A stretch of 64,000 nucleotides of DNA from UKL13-2 sp031414695 (GTDB taxonomy: Bacteria; Pseudomonadota; Gammaproteobacteria; Burkholderiales; Usitatibacteraceae), in contig JANNWG010000014.1 in assembly GCA_031414695.1 (NCBI GenBank), positions 1-64,000 of the forward strand, written 5' to 3'. The position numbers were made by a program, and so were the translations under genes. This document shows positions 34,359 through 43,055 of this stretch, one piece after another. The notes beneath the pieces are model-generated. The model saw only the letters and a list, made by a program, of their open reading frames with translations. It ran no database searches and had not been told where the DNA came from. How positions within the stretch are numbered: the first letter of the stretch is position 1; every line of letters starts with the position of its first letter.

Positions 34359-34370
34359 CGGGAGCTGATA

Positions 34371-35894
34371 ATGAAAAAATTAAAATTAAGTGCACTAATC
34401 ACAGGCCTTGCGCTACTCGCCAGCGTCGCATTTTCAGGCGTGACATTCGCGCAAGATAAAGTCGCACCTGTTACTCCAGCGGTGACTGCTGCTCCAGATG
34501 CAGCGGCTGCCTCTGTAGTAGCTGCACCAGTTGCCGCTGCTGCAACACCAGCCGCTGCACCAGCACCAGCGCCTAACAAAGGCGATGTTTCATGGATGCT
34601 AGTTTGTACCGCGATGGTGTTACTCATGAGCGTGCCTGCCTTAGCGCTTTTTTACGGCGGCTTAGTCAGATCAAAAAACATGTTGTCGGTACTGATGCAG
34701 GTGTTTGTCACCTTCTCACTCGTCACCGTGCTGTGGGTAATCTACGGCTACAGCTTTGCCTTTACTGAGGGCAATGCCTTTATCGGCGGCACTGATCGAT
34801 TATTTTTAAACGGCATTGCCAATGTTGCCAAAGGCGAATTTGCGATGGCGGCCACGTTTAGCAAAGGTGTGGTCATTCATGAAATGCTCTTCGCCGCATT
34901 CCAAGCCACTTTCGCCGCGATAACGTGTTGCTTGATTTTGGGCTCTGTTGCTGAGCGTATGAAATTCAGCGCGGTATTACTTTTTGTCGTGCTTTGGTTC
35001 ACGTTTAGCTACTTACCTATCGCCCACATGGTGTGGTTCTGGATGGGGCCTGATGCGTACACTGATCCTAAATTAGTCGAAGGCTTAAACGCGAAAGCAG
35101 GCTATCTCTGGCAAATGGGCGCGCTTGATTTTGCGGGCGGCACTGTTGTACATATCAATGCAGGTGTGGCAGGTTTAGTCGCGGCCTACATGTTGGGTAA
35201 GCGTATCGGTTACGGCAAGGAAGCGATGACGCCGCACAGCCTCACCATGACCATGATCGGCGCATCACTATTGTGGTTTGGCTGGTTTGGTTTTAACGCG
35301 GGCTCGGCATTAGAAGCGGGCAACTCCGCCGTGTTGGCTTTCATGAATACCTTCTTAGCCACAGCTTGTGCCGTGCTTGCATGGACATTTGCCGAGTGGA
35401 TGCTAAAAGGTAAGCCATCCATGTTAGGTGCCGCATCTGGTGCGGTGGCAGGCTTGGTTGCCATCACGCCAGCAGCCGGTAATGTCGGCATACCTGGTGC
35501 ATTCGCGATCGGCACTCTCGCAGGCTTTGTTTGTTTATGGGGTGTAACTGGTCTGAAGCGCATGCTCAAGGCCGATGATTCTTTGGATGTTTTTGGTGTG
35601 CACGCCGTCGGCGGTATTTTGGGCGCGTTACTCACAGGCGTATTTGTTTCACCAGCACTAGGCGGCCCAGGCTTCGTGACCGATTGGGTCACTGCCGCTA
35701 CTGGCTTTACCTCCATCGGCGAACAAGTCTGGATACAAGCTAAAGCGGTCGGTATCGCGGTGGTGTGGTCAGGGGTTGTGACCGCAGTCGCACTCTTCAT
35801 CGTGAAAATGGTGGTTGGCTTACGTGTCTCAGAAGATGATGAGCGTGAAGGTTTAGATATTACTTCGCACGGCGAGACGGCTTATAACAAGTGA
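34371..35894 (+). CDS. amtB: Ammonium transporter AmtB
   Basis: A 507-residue ammonium channel. An N-terminal signal sequence (about 1-27) and an Ala/Pro-rich linker (to about 70) precede eleven membrane segments, which explains the extra length. Family signatures include ALFYGGLVRSKNMLSVLMQ, the first twin-His region DFAGGTVVHINAGVAGLVAA, WFGWFGFNAGSA and DVFGVHAVGGILGALLTG. Co-transcribed with glnK. A strong terminator follows. Confidence 0.96.
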   Translation: MKKLKLSALITGLALLASVAFSGVTFAQDKVAPVTPAVTAAPDAAAASVVAAPVAAAATPAAAPAPAPNKGDVSWMLVCTAMVLLMSVPALALFYGGLVRSKNMLSVLMQVFVTFSLVTVLWVIYGYSFAFTEGNAFIGGTDRLFLNGIANVAKGEFAMAATFSKGVVIHEMLFAAFQATFAAITCCLILGSVAERMKFSAVLLFVVLWFTFSYLPIAHMVWFWMGPDAYTDPKLVEGLNAKAGYLWQMGALDFAGGTVVHINAGVAGLVAAYMLGKRIGYGKEAMTPHSLTMTMIGASLLWFGWFGFNAGSALEAGNSAVLAFMNTFLATACAVLAWTFAEWMLKGKPSMLGAASGAVAGLVAITPAAGNVGIPGAFAIGTLAGFVCLWGVTGLKRMLKADDSLDVFGVHAVGGILGALLTGVFVSPALGGPGFVTDWVTAATGFTSIGEQVWIQAKAVGIAVVWSGVVTAVALFIVKMVVGLRVSEDDEREGLDITSHGETAYNK

Positions 35895-35943
35895 TTGCAG
35901 TGATGTACTAGCAACAAACTGGACGTTTTGCATTACAAACAAG

Positions 35944-35980
35944 GGCGCTTAACTAAACTTTGGTTAAGCGCCTTTTGTTT
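35944..35980 (+). terminator. Terminator after amtB
   Basis: GGCGCTTAAC (35944-35953) pairs with GTTAAGCGCC (35963-35972) and is followed by TTTTGTTTTT. Confidence 0.92.
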
Positions 35981-36104
35981 TTGTGATCATCTTATTGGTA
36001 AGTTGATACTGTGCAAATTAAAATTGAAAGTTCAATAAATACGGGCGTCTTGGGGCAAAAGGGTTTGGAAGTAGCCGTCGTTGCTTGTGTTAGACAGATT
36101 TAAT

Positions 36105-36297
36105 CACTAGTGTCCCAACGTTTTGAGGCTGATATGGTGTAACCATATGATTCATATGCAGATATCACAATTATTGGTTGTTACGCATGTCCATTTCTTG
36201 TTTGCGTTCATCTATAAATAAGAACTTTCGATAGTCATGGGCGGCAATGCATTTGTGTAACTTTGAGGCAATTGTTCCAAACGTTGGGACACTAGTG
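36105..36297 (+). mobile_element. 193-bp MITE with 9-bp target duplication
   Basis: The inverted ends CACTAGTGTCCCAACGTTT and its complement enclose non-coding DNA. The unit is flanked by the direct repeat AGATTTAAT (36096-36104 and 36298-36306), a perfect 9-bp target duplication. Its first 85 bp or so resemble the transposase-proximal end of the IS at 39067, and its other end shares the IS terminal sequence GAACAATT, so it looks like an internal-deletion derivative mobilised by that transposase. It is more diverged from the IS than the copy at 38865. The rest of the gap (35990-36095, 36307-36599) holds nothing recognised. Confidence 0.9.
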
Positions 36298-36599
36298 AGA
36301 TTTAATGTTAGCCCGTGCCCATAGAATTATCGAGTTTTTTTGTTAATTGCAGCGCTATATAGGCGGTGCTAGACTGAATTTTGTTGCCGTTAGCAAACGA
36401 AAAGTGAAATCCATACCATTGCTGGAAAACGTGAATCTGTTAGTGGTAATTTTTTGCGTGGTTAAATGATGAAACTTATTGATACAAGCGGTTTTTTAGA
36501 TTTTTCACCGGAATGTTAGAGCGCAACGCGGAGTGGTATGCGGATGTGGTGCTCCCTAAATTGAGATATGCCTCATATGCCCTATAGGAGAAGTTCACC

Positions 36600-37418
36600 A
36601 TGACAAAAGAGCCGTCACTTTGGCTTAAGTTTTCTGGCAAAGAGCTTGATATACGCTCTGTGCCAATTTACGAACTTGGCGACACTCTCGTTGCAATTCA
36701 ACGCATCATCCACAAAACATACTTATTCGAAAATGATCGGCTCAAAAAGAACGCACACCTCACGCAAGACGAGCGTCAACGTTTGTCACTCCAAATTTCC
36801 GAGCGCCGAAAATCCTCTGACCTTTACGCACTTATCCCCTTTGCTGCCGACCCTGTGTTGCAGGAGTACCTATGTACACTGCTGAAAGTCGGTTTGGGTA
36901 CGCTTGCAAAGTATGCACTTCAAAGTGTGTTGTCTGATGCAACCCAGAAGAAACAAGGCACAACATCTATTCAAGCACGCGATGTTAAAGGCTCAGTATT
37001 GATCGGCGCTATCTACGCGGAAACCGTACAAATCACAAATCACATCCACAACATCGGTGGCATTGAGAGCATCGAGCTGATCCCCTCATCAAATTTAAAT
37101 GTGCCACCTGTAAAAATAACGGCTGAAACACAGAAATACGTTCGTGAAATCGTAAACGAAAGCTATCGTGGCGCGCCTGAAGAAATAGTTGGCTATGTCA
37201 CGAAGTTGCATCCCAATAGACAATTGGCCGACATCAAACTCGCTCCGTCTCGGTACGTGAAGGTCGGCCTTAACGAAGAGGCATTCCGCTTCGTTCGATA
37301 CAATACTGAGCCTGAGCAACAACTTCGATTCAAAGGGTATCCGATTGTAAGGCTCGGCAAAGATATGGCCACCTTTCAAGAGTTTGAGGCCGAATCGGTG
37401 GAAGTTGATGAGGTATAA
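36600..37418 (+). CDS. Hypothetical protein, 272 residues
   Basis: No family recognised. The N-terminal part (LWLKFSGKELDIRSVPIYEL) looks like an alpha/beta unit followed by a charged helical stretch (about 45-70). A more hydrophobic segment (LQEYLCTLLKVGLGTLAKYALQSVL, about 88-112) may be a membrane-associated or core helix. The C-terminal 100 residues are beta-rich. GGAGAAGTTCACC gives a fair ribosome site. It stands alone between MITE and folE2 with its own terminator, an isolated cargo-like position suggesting acquisition. Confidence 0.75.
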   Translation: MTKEPSLWLKFSGKELDIRSVPIYELGDTLVAIQRIIHKTYLFENDRLKKNAHLTQDERQRLSLQISERRKSSDLYALIPFAADPVLQEYLCTLLKVGLGTLAKYALQSVLSDATQKKQGTTSIQARDVKGSVLIGAIYAETVQITNHIHNIGGIESIELIPSSNLNVPPVKITAETQKYVREIVNESYRGAPEEIVGYVTKLHPNRQLADIKLAPSRYVKVGLNEEAFRFVRYNTEPEQQLRFKGYPIVRLGKDMATFQEFEAESVEVDEV

Positions 37419-37430
37419 CCCGTCAGTCGA

Positions 37431-37464
37431 GAGGGACTGCGCAAAAGCGCAGCCCCTCACTTTT
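37431..37464 (+). terminator. Terminator after the 272-residue gene
   Basis: GAGGG-CTGCGC (37431-37442) pairs with GCGCAG-CCCTC (37447-37458) around an AAAA loop, followed by a T-rich tail. Confidence 0.85.
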
Positions 37465-37923
37465 ACGTTACCAACGGAGTCTAGCTAAGTAGCACATGAT
37501 GCTCTCAACAAAACATGTTCTAGCCTCTTTGCTTTGAGCAAACTTCAGGTCACGTCTTGGCTGCTGCAAAATAAATCCTAGATTAGCGCGTTTACCGCTA
37601 CAAGCTACAGATCAAAGACGTCACTGTTAAGTTTACGAAACACTAGTATCCACGAACGTTTACATCCATTATTGCCTTAAACTTCCCGACCCTATTGGCA
37701 TCTCGTTTTTGTGTGATGGCTAACAATAATTGAAACCATCACCAACATCAGCAGTCAATCACTTAACAAAAAATGCATAACAATTATTTTTCAAGCAAAA
37801 ACACTTAAAAACACCTCCAAATTCTTCTGCTTATAAAAAACCGCACGCCCTTCGCTAAGCAAAAACAAAGGCCTAATTTTTTTACGGCTTTTGTCATTGT
37901 GGATGCCCGTGTAAAATGTGATT
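37465..37923. other. Gene-free stretch before folE2
   Basis: About 460 bp with no protein-like frame. The last 130 bp are AT-rich and must contain the folE2 promoter. I looked for a Zur-type palindrome, common before folE2 genes, and did not find a convincing one. Confidence 0.5.
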
Positions 37924-38769
37924 ATGAATCAACGCGACCCTTCCCTTACTCTGCCATCCTCGCTCCCTCCCTCCACCATTAATGCTGACATTGCCGATGT
38001 GCAAGGTCGCGCCGATGAACGTCATATCGCTATTGATCGTGTCGGCATACGCGGCATTCGTCATCCACTAATGGTGAAATCTGCCGATGGCAGCGCACAA
38101 CATACGGTGGCGACATTTTCGATGACGGTGAAATTGCGTGAGGACGTAAAAGGCACGCACATGTCACGCTTTATCGAGCTGCTTGAGCTAGAGCGTGCAA
38201 GCGCAATTGCGCTCGACACCCTTGAGCTGGAAGCTTTACTCAAGCGCATGGTCGCCAAATTAGGCGTAGATGAAGGCCATGTTGCGGTGAGCTTTCCTTA
38301 CTTCATCGAAAAAACAGCACCTGTTTCGCACGTGAAATCATTGCTCGATTATGAAGTGACGTTCGCGGGTGAAATTAAAAATGGCGTGGCTAAAGTCAGC
38401 ACCAAAGTACTAGCGCCAGTCACGAGCTTGTGTCCCTGCTCAAAAGAAATCTCCGCTTACGGTGCGCACAATCAGCGCTCACACATTACGATCACCGCCG
38501 AGACAGTTGGCAGCATCACCGTGGACGCGATTATTCGTTTGGCTGAAGATGAAGCCTCCAGCGAGCTATACGGCATCTTAAAACGCGTGGATGAAAAGTA
38601 CGTCACCGAGCGCGCCTACGACAACCCTAAATTTGTCGAAGACCTTGTACGCGACATCGCCGCCGCATTAAACCGCGAACCGCGCATTACTGCCTACACG
38701 GTAGAAGCAGAAAATTTTGAGTCGATTCACAATCATTCGGCGTATGCAGTGATACAGCGGACGAAATAA
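37924..38769 (+). CDS. folE2: GTP cyclohydrolase FolE2 (type IB)
   Basis: A 281-residue enzyme (COG1469) converting GTP to 7,8-dihydroneopterin triphosphate for folate. I use the ATG at 37924; a GTG at 37918 is also in frame. Signatures are DERHIAIDRVGIRGIRHPL, LREDVKGTHMSRFIELLE and the catalytic-cysteine motif SLCPCSKEISAYGAHNQRSH. FolE2 tolerates metals other than zinc, useful under zinc limitation. No folE1 is visible in the window. Confidence 0.95.
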   Translation: MNQRDPSLTLPSSLPPSTINADIADVQGRADERHIAIDRVGIRGIRHPLMVKSADGSAQHTVATFSMTVKLREDVKGTHMSRFIELLELERASAIALDTLELEALLKRMVAKLGVDEGHVAVSFPYFIEKTAPVSHVKSLLDYEVTFAGEIKNGVAKVSTKVLAPVTSLCPCSKEISAYGAHNQRSHITITAETVGSITVDAIIRLAEDEASSELYGILKRVDEKYVTERAYDNPKFVEDLVRDIAAALNREPRITAYTVEAENFESIHNHSAYAVIQRTK

Positions 38770-38791
38770 CTCGCTGTTAAAAAGTAAAACA

Positions 38792-38849
38792 CCTGCATTG
38801 ACGGGTATTTTGACGGCATTAGGGCTGAAAATGCCGGCCGATATTAGGG
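38792..38849. repeat. Imperfect hairpin after folE2
   Basis: CCTGCATTGACGGGTATTTT pairs imperfectly with AAAATGCCGGCCGATATTAG G. The 3' arm GCTGAAAATGCCGGCCGATA resembles the arms at 24510 and 30396. It is probably the folE2 terminator. Confidence 0.5.
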
Positions 38850-38864
38850 TTCTATATTTCATAT

Positions 38865-39057
38865 CACTAGTGTCCCAACGTTTGGAACAATTGCCTCAAA
38901 GCTACACAAATACATTGCCGCCCATTGCTATCGAAAGTTCTTATTGATAGGTGAACGCAAACAAGAAACCGACATCGTTAACAACACGAAATCGCACTAT
39001 CTTCATATGAATCATATGGTTAGAGCGTGTCAGCTACAAAATGTTGGGACACTAGTG
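38865..39057 (-). mobile_element. Second 193-bp MITE, next to its parent IS
   Basis: The same length as the MITE at 36105, in reverse orientation. Ends CACTAGTGTCCCAACGTTTG and ...CAAAATGTTGGGACACTAGTG. Read from 39057 leftwards, its first 88 bp match the transposase-side end of the IS with a single difference. Flanked by ATTTCATAT on both sides (38856-38864, 39058-39066). Confidence 0.93.
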
Positions 39058-39066
39058 ATTTCATAT

Positions 39067-40416
39067 CACTAGTGTCCCAACGTTTTGAACAATTCACCCT
39101 GCATTGGCGTCAAGCATGGCTCTATTGGTGCTAGAGCTTGCTTGAGCAAGTCTGGGATGGGTGTTATTTCGAACAGATTCAGGTTTAGTACACGCAGGAT
39201 TTCATGCAAAGAGTGATCGAGATGTAATTGCTTTTTGACGATGGCGATCAACACATAGGTAGAAATCGCCACCCAGATTTGTGTTTTAACGGCGTTCTCG
39301 CTCGTACCGAAGAACGACTTGATATGCAAATGCTGTTTTATCCACTTGAAGAACAACTCCACCTGCCAGCGCTGCTTGTACAGCGCACAAATTGTCAGCG
39401 CGGGCAGCGATAGGTTGTTGGTTAGAAACTCAAATGTCTTGCCAGAATCTTCGTCGAAATAGATTACGCGTCGCAGGATGTCTGGGTAACGTTTGGACGA
39501 GTTCACATCCGTCAAACGCACTTGTTGATCGCCGCGCAAGCCAGTAAGCCTGTTGACCCCTCTCTTGCGTACGACCTCGCACTGCAAGTTGTCCTTGGCG
39601 CGCGTCACAAAGAAGGCGCGTGCGGTGCTCAAGCGATACAGTCTGGCAAAGTCAACATACGCTTTGTCCATGACGTAATAGGCGCCCGCCTCGATCAACC
39701 CTCGCGTGACGAGTTCGTCGAGCACGCGGACATCGTGCATCTTGCCATCGCTGATGTGAATGAAGCTGGGAATCGATCCGCGCAGATCGATCAACGTGTG
39801 TAGCTTGATGGCCGCCTTGGTGCGGCGAAACGGTGCCCAGGCAAATAACGACAGACAAAGATCGATGGTGGTTGAGTCCAGAGCATAGACTGTAGCACCC
39901 ATGAGCGATTTTAATTCCTTGCTGCGCGAATCGTGGGCGTAGAGCGGACGAGCGATGCCAATCAGGTGTTGCGCCAACTCGGCAAACACGACCCACGGTC
40001 GCGTACTGTTGGCATTGGCCAAGGTGTTGCGCGCGATCGTCTTGCAACGAAAGCCCAAGCGATATAGGTGCCTTGCTTGTGCGCGTAGATTTACTTCGAT
40101 GTCCCGCAAGGAATCGCGTCCGGTCAACTGTGCAAAGGCGAGCGCGAGAAATTGGTCGAGGCAGGTGAACGCATGAACTTTGTGCTCGGCGCGGTGACGT
40201 TTCACCATTCGCAAAAACGCCATATGCGGCAGATGCTGCATGATTTGTGCAAAGACAAGTTGGCCTGTTCGCATGACAATCCTTCTGTGCTGAAAACCCA
40301 GAAGGATGAACTAAATCGTACGAAAAATCGACATCGTTAACAACACGAAATCGCACTATCTTCATATGAATCATATGGTTAGAGCGTGTCAGCTACAAAA
40401 CGTTGGGACACTAGTG
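39067..40416 (-). mobile_element. Complete IS4-family insertion sequence, 1350 bp
   Basis: The 21-bp inverted ends CACTAGTGTCCCAACGTTTTG are perfect. The element holds one transposase gene and is flanked by ATTTCATAT at 39058-39066 and 40417-40425. The same 9-mer also lies left of the adjacent MITE, giving three copies around two elements. The transposase stop codon lies within the left terminal repeat. The element appears intact and recent. Confidence 0.95.
39069..40274 (-). CDS. IS4-family transposase (DUF4372 + DDE domain)
   Basis: A 401-residue transposase. The N-terminal DUF4372-like region (about 8-80) contains FTCLDQFLALAFAQLTGRDSLRDIE. The DDE domain has the first Asp in YALDSTTIDLCLS, the second in YYVMDKAYVDFARLY, and the IS4 Y-R-E-K signature in ALYKQRWQVELFFKWIKQHLH. 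All catalytic residues are present. The last residues TLGH and the TAG are encoded by the terminal inverted repeat. It is likely active in trans on the two MITEs. Confidence 0.95.
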   Translation of the reverse strand: MRTGQLVFAQIMQHLPHMAFLRMVKRHRAEHKVHAFTCLDQFLALAFAQLTGRDSLRDIEVNLRAQARHLYRLGFRCKTIARNTLANANSTRPWVVFAELAQHLIGIARPLYAHDSRSKELKSLMGATVYALDSTTIDLCLSLFAWAPFRRTKAAIKLHTLIDLRGSIPSFIHISDGKMHDVRVLDELVTRGLIEAGAYYVMDKAYVDFARLYRLSTARAFFVTRAKDNLQCEVVRKRGVNRLTGLRGDQQVRLTDVNSSKRYPDILRRVIYFDEDSGKTFEFLTNNLSLPALTICALYKQRWQVELFFKWIKQHLHIKSFFGTSENAVKTQIWVAISTYVLIAIVKKQLHLDHSLHEILRVLNLNLFEITPIPDLLKQALAPIEPCLTPMQGELFKTLGH

Positions 40417-40652
40417 ATTTCATATTCAAGAAGACACTTAACTACAGTCTAGCTCGTCACCCTAGCAGGCGCTTAGACATTGAGACATTGGTAGATTTAT
40501 TCATAGATACTTTTTGGTAAGTGTCTGTAAATAAAGAGTTAATGTTAAAAACACGGGTAGATAACTCATTGATATTGAGACAAATAGTCAAAATCATTTA
40601 GATGCTTTGGCCGTTAGTTGATTACCACCTGTTCGATGTTTCAAGACATTTA

Positions 40653-42065
40653 CTAAAGGTATTTTTCAATTAACTGATTGGAAAATTTACCGTTTGGATC
40701 TACCTTTGACTTTATTGCCTTCAGTGTCGCTGCTTCGGGATAAGCCTGCCAAAATTGTTCGCGCGTTGCGTGCAATTGGTAAGGAAGGTAGTAGCGGCCA
40801 TTCAGTGATAGTGCTAGCGCTATCAATTTACGTGTCCACGCGGCTACCGCAGATATAGCTTTTTGATTTGTGCGTTGCTTGTAGTACAAAACAAACGAAA
40901 AAACCTCAGTTTTTGCCCAAGGCATCAAACTAATATCGTCCTGTGGAGAATGTCGGATTGAGACATTGAGCAATTCAGCGCCACTGCTACGGTTGAGGGC
41001 AGCCAGCTCAGATGCAAATTTTTGTGCAGTTTCAACTGGTAAAAAATATTCTTGTAACGCATAGGTAGAAATTTTGCGAGTACGTGGCTCAAGTGAGGCG
41101 ACATCCAGACTTGCTTCATGGTTGCGCCACTTCACAGTACGCGATACTTTTAGCAAAGAAGGTGTGACAGAGCTTCGCACGCTGGAAATACCGGGCACTT
41201 CAGTGAGTAACCATATCGCATCGCGCTTAACGCTATATTGCTGGTCTCTGGGTGTAAGCTTGGTGTTGTCTGTAGCGGGCTCATCCGTTTTTTTCCAGGT
41301 TACTGATACAGCGTTGCTAAATTGTGGTGGCAGTAAGTCTACGTTGTGCATGATGGCATTGGGGTCGCGCTTGATGTCTTTCAAAAAGTAGCTGAAATAC
41401 TCAGCAATAGGCAATTGCTTTACATGACGCTCCATGCGGCTGTTGTCAACGAGCTCTAACTCAACTTCAGCGATGACAGCGCAAGCGGCATAGCCGCCAA
41501 TTGCCGCGCGAAATAATCCGGTATCGTCATTCGCCGTTACCTCGCGGATTGTGCCATCTGCCAATACAAGAGACAACGCGCGCACCGAGTTGGCTACAGA
41601 GCCTGCGCCCACATAGCGTCCATGACAATTTACCGAGACAGATCCGCCAACGGTGAAATTTGAATAACTCTGCATTATTTTGACTGCGAGACCAAAGGGA
41701 TCTATCAATTCTTGCAGATCGCGCCACGTCATACCAGCCTGCACCCTAACTATTTTTTGTGCATGCCGAAACCACACCACTCGCGCGAGTTGTCGCATAT
41801 CGATATGTAGACCACCATTGATGGCGATCTGGCCCCCCATGCTGTAGCGGCCTCCACCAATCGCAATTTTGCCCGGCCAACTACGCACATGCGATACCAA
41901 TTCTTCAATTGTCTTTGGCGTGGCAACTAAGGCAACATCAACACTATATAACTGCGTAATATTCTCCACACGCAACGTTGACGAAGCAGCCAAACGAGGC
42001 AAAGACAACGCGCCTACCGCGAGCAAGGCATTTTGTAAGATAGTTCTTCGGCTTCTGTTGAACAC
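40653..42065 (-). CDS. Exported FAD-linked oxidoreductase
   Basis: A 470-residue protein. The N-terminus has paired arginines before a hydrophobic stretch (RSRRTILQNALLAVGALSL), a possible Tat signal. The FAD-binding PCMH-type domain shows GGGRYSMGGQIAINGGLHIDM and SNFTVGGSVSVNCHGRYVG. The C-terminal part ends in a typical oxidase tail (KVDPNGKFSNQLIEKYL). It resembles aldonolactone/alditol-type oxidases; the substrate is unknown. The 227 bp between the IS duplication and its stop hold nothing recognised. Confidence 0.83.
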   Translation of the reverse strand: MFNRSRRTILQNALLAVGALSLPRLAASSTLRVENITQLYSVDVALVATPKTIEELVSHVRSWPGKIAIGGGRYSMGGQIAINGGLHIDMRQLARVVWFRHAQKIVRVQAGMTWRDLQELIDPFGLAVKIMQSYSNFTVGGSVSVNCHGRYVGAGSVANSVRALSLVLADGTIREVTANDDTGLFRAAIGGYAACAVIAEVELELVDNSRMERHVKQLPIAEYFSYFLKDIKRDPNAIMHNVDLLPPQFSNAVSVTWKKTDEPATDNTKLTPRDQQYSVKRDAIWLLTEVPGISSVRSSVTPSLLKVSRTVKWRNHEASLDVASLEPRTRKISTYALQEYFLPVETAQKFASELAALNRSSGAELLNVSIRHSPQDDISLMPWAKTEVFSFVLYYKQRTNQKAISAVAAWTRKLIALALSLNGRYYLPYQLHATREQFWQAYPEAATLKAIKSKVDPNGKFSNQLIEKYL

Positions 42066-42077
42066 GATTTGGCTGCC

Positions 42078-43055
42078 TTAGTTGGCTACAAACCCAGCCT
42101 CATGCGCCATCTGATCCGCGTGATAGCTAGATCGCACCATCGGACCAGACGCCGCATGGACGAATCCCATCTTCATCGCTTCAACTTCAAACATCTTAAA
42201 TTCATCCGGCGTGACGTAGCGAAGTACCGGTAGATGATGTGCGGAGGGTTGCAGATATTGGCCGATGGTGAGCATGTCAACATTGTGTTCGCGCATATCG
42301 CGCATGGTGTCCAATATCTCTTCGTTAGTTTCGCCTAATCCCACCATCAAGCCGCTTTTGGTGGGCGTGTTGGGGTGTTCGGCTTTGAAATCTTTTAAGA
42401 GTTTGAGTGAGTGCGCATAGTCAGAGCCGGGGCGCGCTTGTTTGTATAGGCGCGGGATGGTTTCTAGATTGTGGTTCATCACATCTGGTGGCGCTTCGCG
42501 CAATATGCCGAGGGCGCGATCAAGTCGGCCACGAAAATCTGGCGTCAAAATTTCAATTTGGGTGGTGGGTGAAAGCGCGCGCGTTTGGCGAATGCATTCT
42601 ACAAAATGCGCGGCACCGCCATCGCGTAAATCATCGCGATCAACACTGGTGATCACCACATACTTTAATTTTAATTTGGCGATGGTCTCGGCCAAATGGC
42701 GCGGCTCATCGGTATCGAGCGGCAACGGACGACCGTGGCCGACATCGCAAAACGGGCAGCGCCGTGTGCATAAATCACCCATGATCATGAAGGTGGCTGT
42801 GCCTTTCCCGAAACATTCGCCGATGTTGGGGCAGGAGGCTTCTTCGCACACGGTGTGGAGTTTGGCGTCACGCAAAATTTCTTTTATCTCATAAAAGCGC
42901 GAAGCGCTAGAGGCCGAACCCGCTTTGACGCGAATCCAATCAGGCTTTTTAAGGCGAGGTGCGTCGATGACCTTGATTGGGATGCGGGCCGTTTTGAGGC
43001 TCGCTTTTTCTTTTACGCCAAGCTTGGGGTCAATTTTGATCAGAGCTTCAGTCAT
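42078..43055 (-). CDS. lipA: Lipoyl synthase LipA
   Basis: A 325-residue radical-SAM enzyme inserting two sulfurs into octanoyl-lipoyl domains. The auxiliary cluster motif CX4CX5C is CEEASCPNIGEC, and the radical-SAM cluster is CTRRCPFCDVGHGRP. KSGLMVGLGET and the C-terminal RSSYHADQ are also typical. It overlaps lipB by 8 bp and follows it in the pathway. Confidence 0.97.
   Translation of the reverse strand: MTEALIKIDPKLGVKEKASLKTARIPIKVIDAPRLKKPDWIRVKAGSASSASRFYEIKEILRDAKLHTVCEEASCPNIGECFGKGTATFMIMGDLCTRRCPFCDVGHGRPLPLDTDEPRHLAETIAKLKLKYVVITSVDRDDLRDGGAAHFVECIRQTRALSPTTQIEILTPDFRGRLDRALGILREAPPDVMNHNLETIPRLYKQARPGSDYAHSLKLLKDFKAEHPNTPTKSGLMVGLGETNEEILDTMRDMREHNVDMLTIGQYLQPSAHHLPVLRYVTPDEFKMFEVEAMKMGFVHAASGPMVRSSYHADQMAHEAGFVAN

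Noticed and set aside
38320..38345. A possible third parS (GTTTCGCACGTGAAATC) in folE2
   Set aside because: The dyad is broken by an extra base and arm mismatches; it is ordinary coding sequence.
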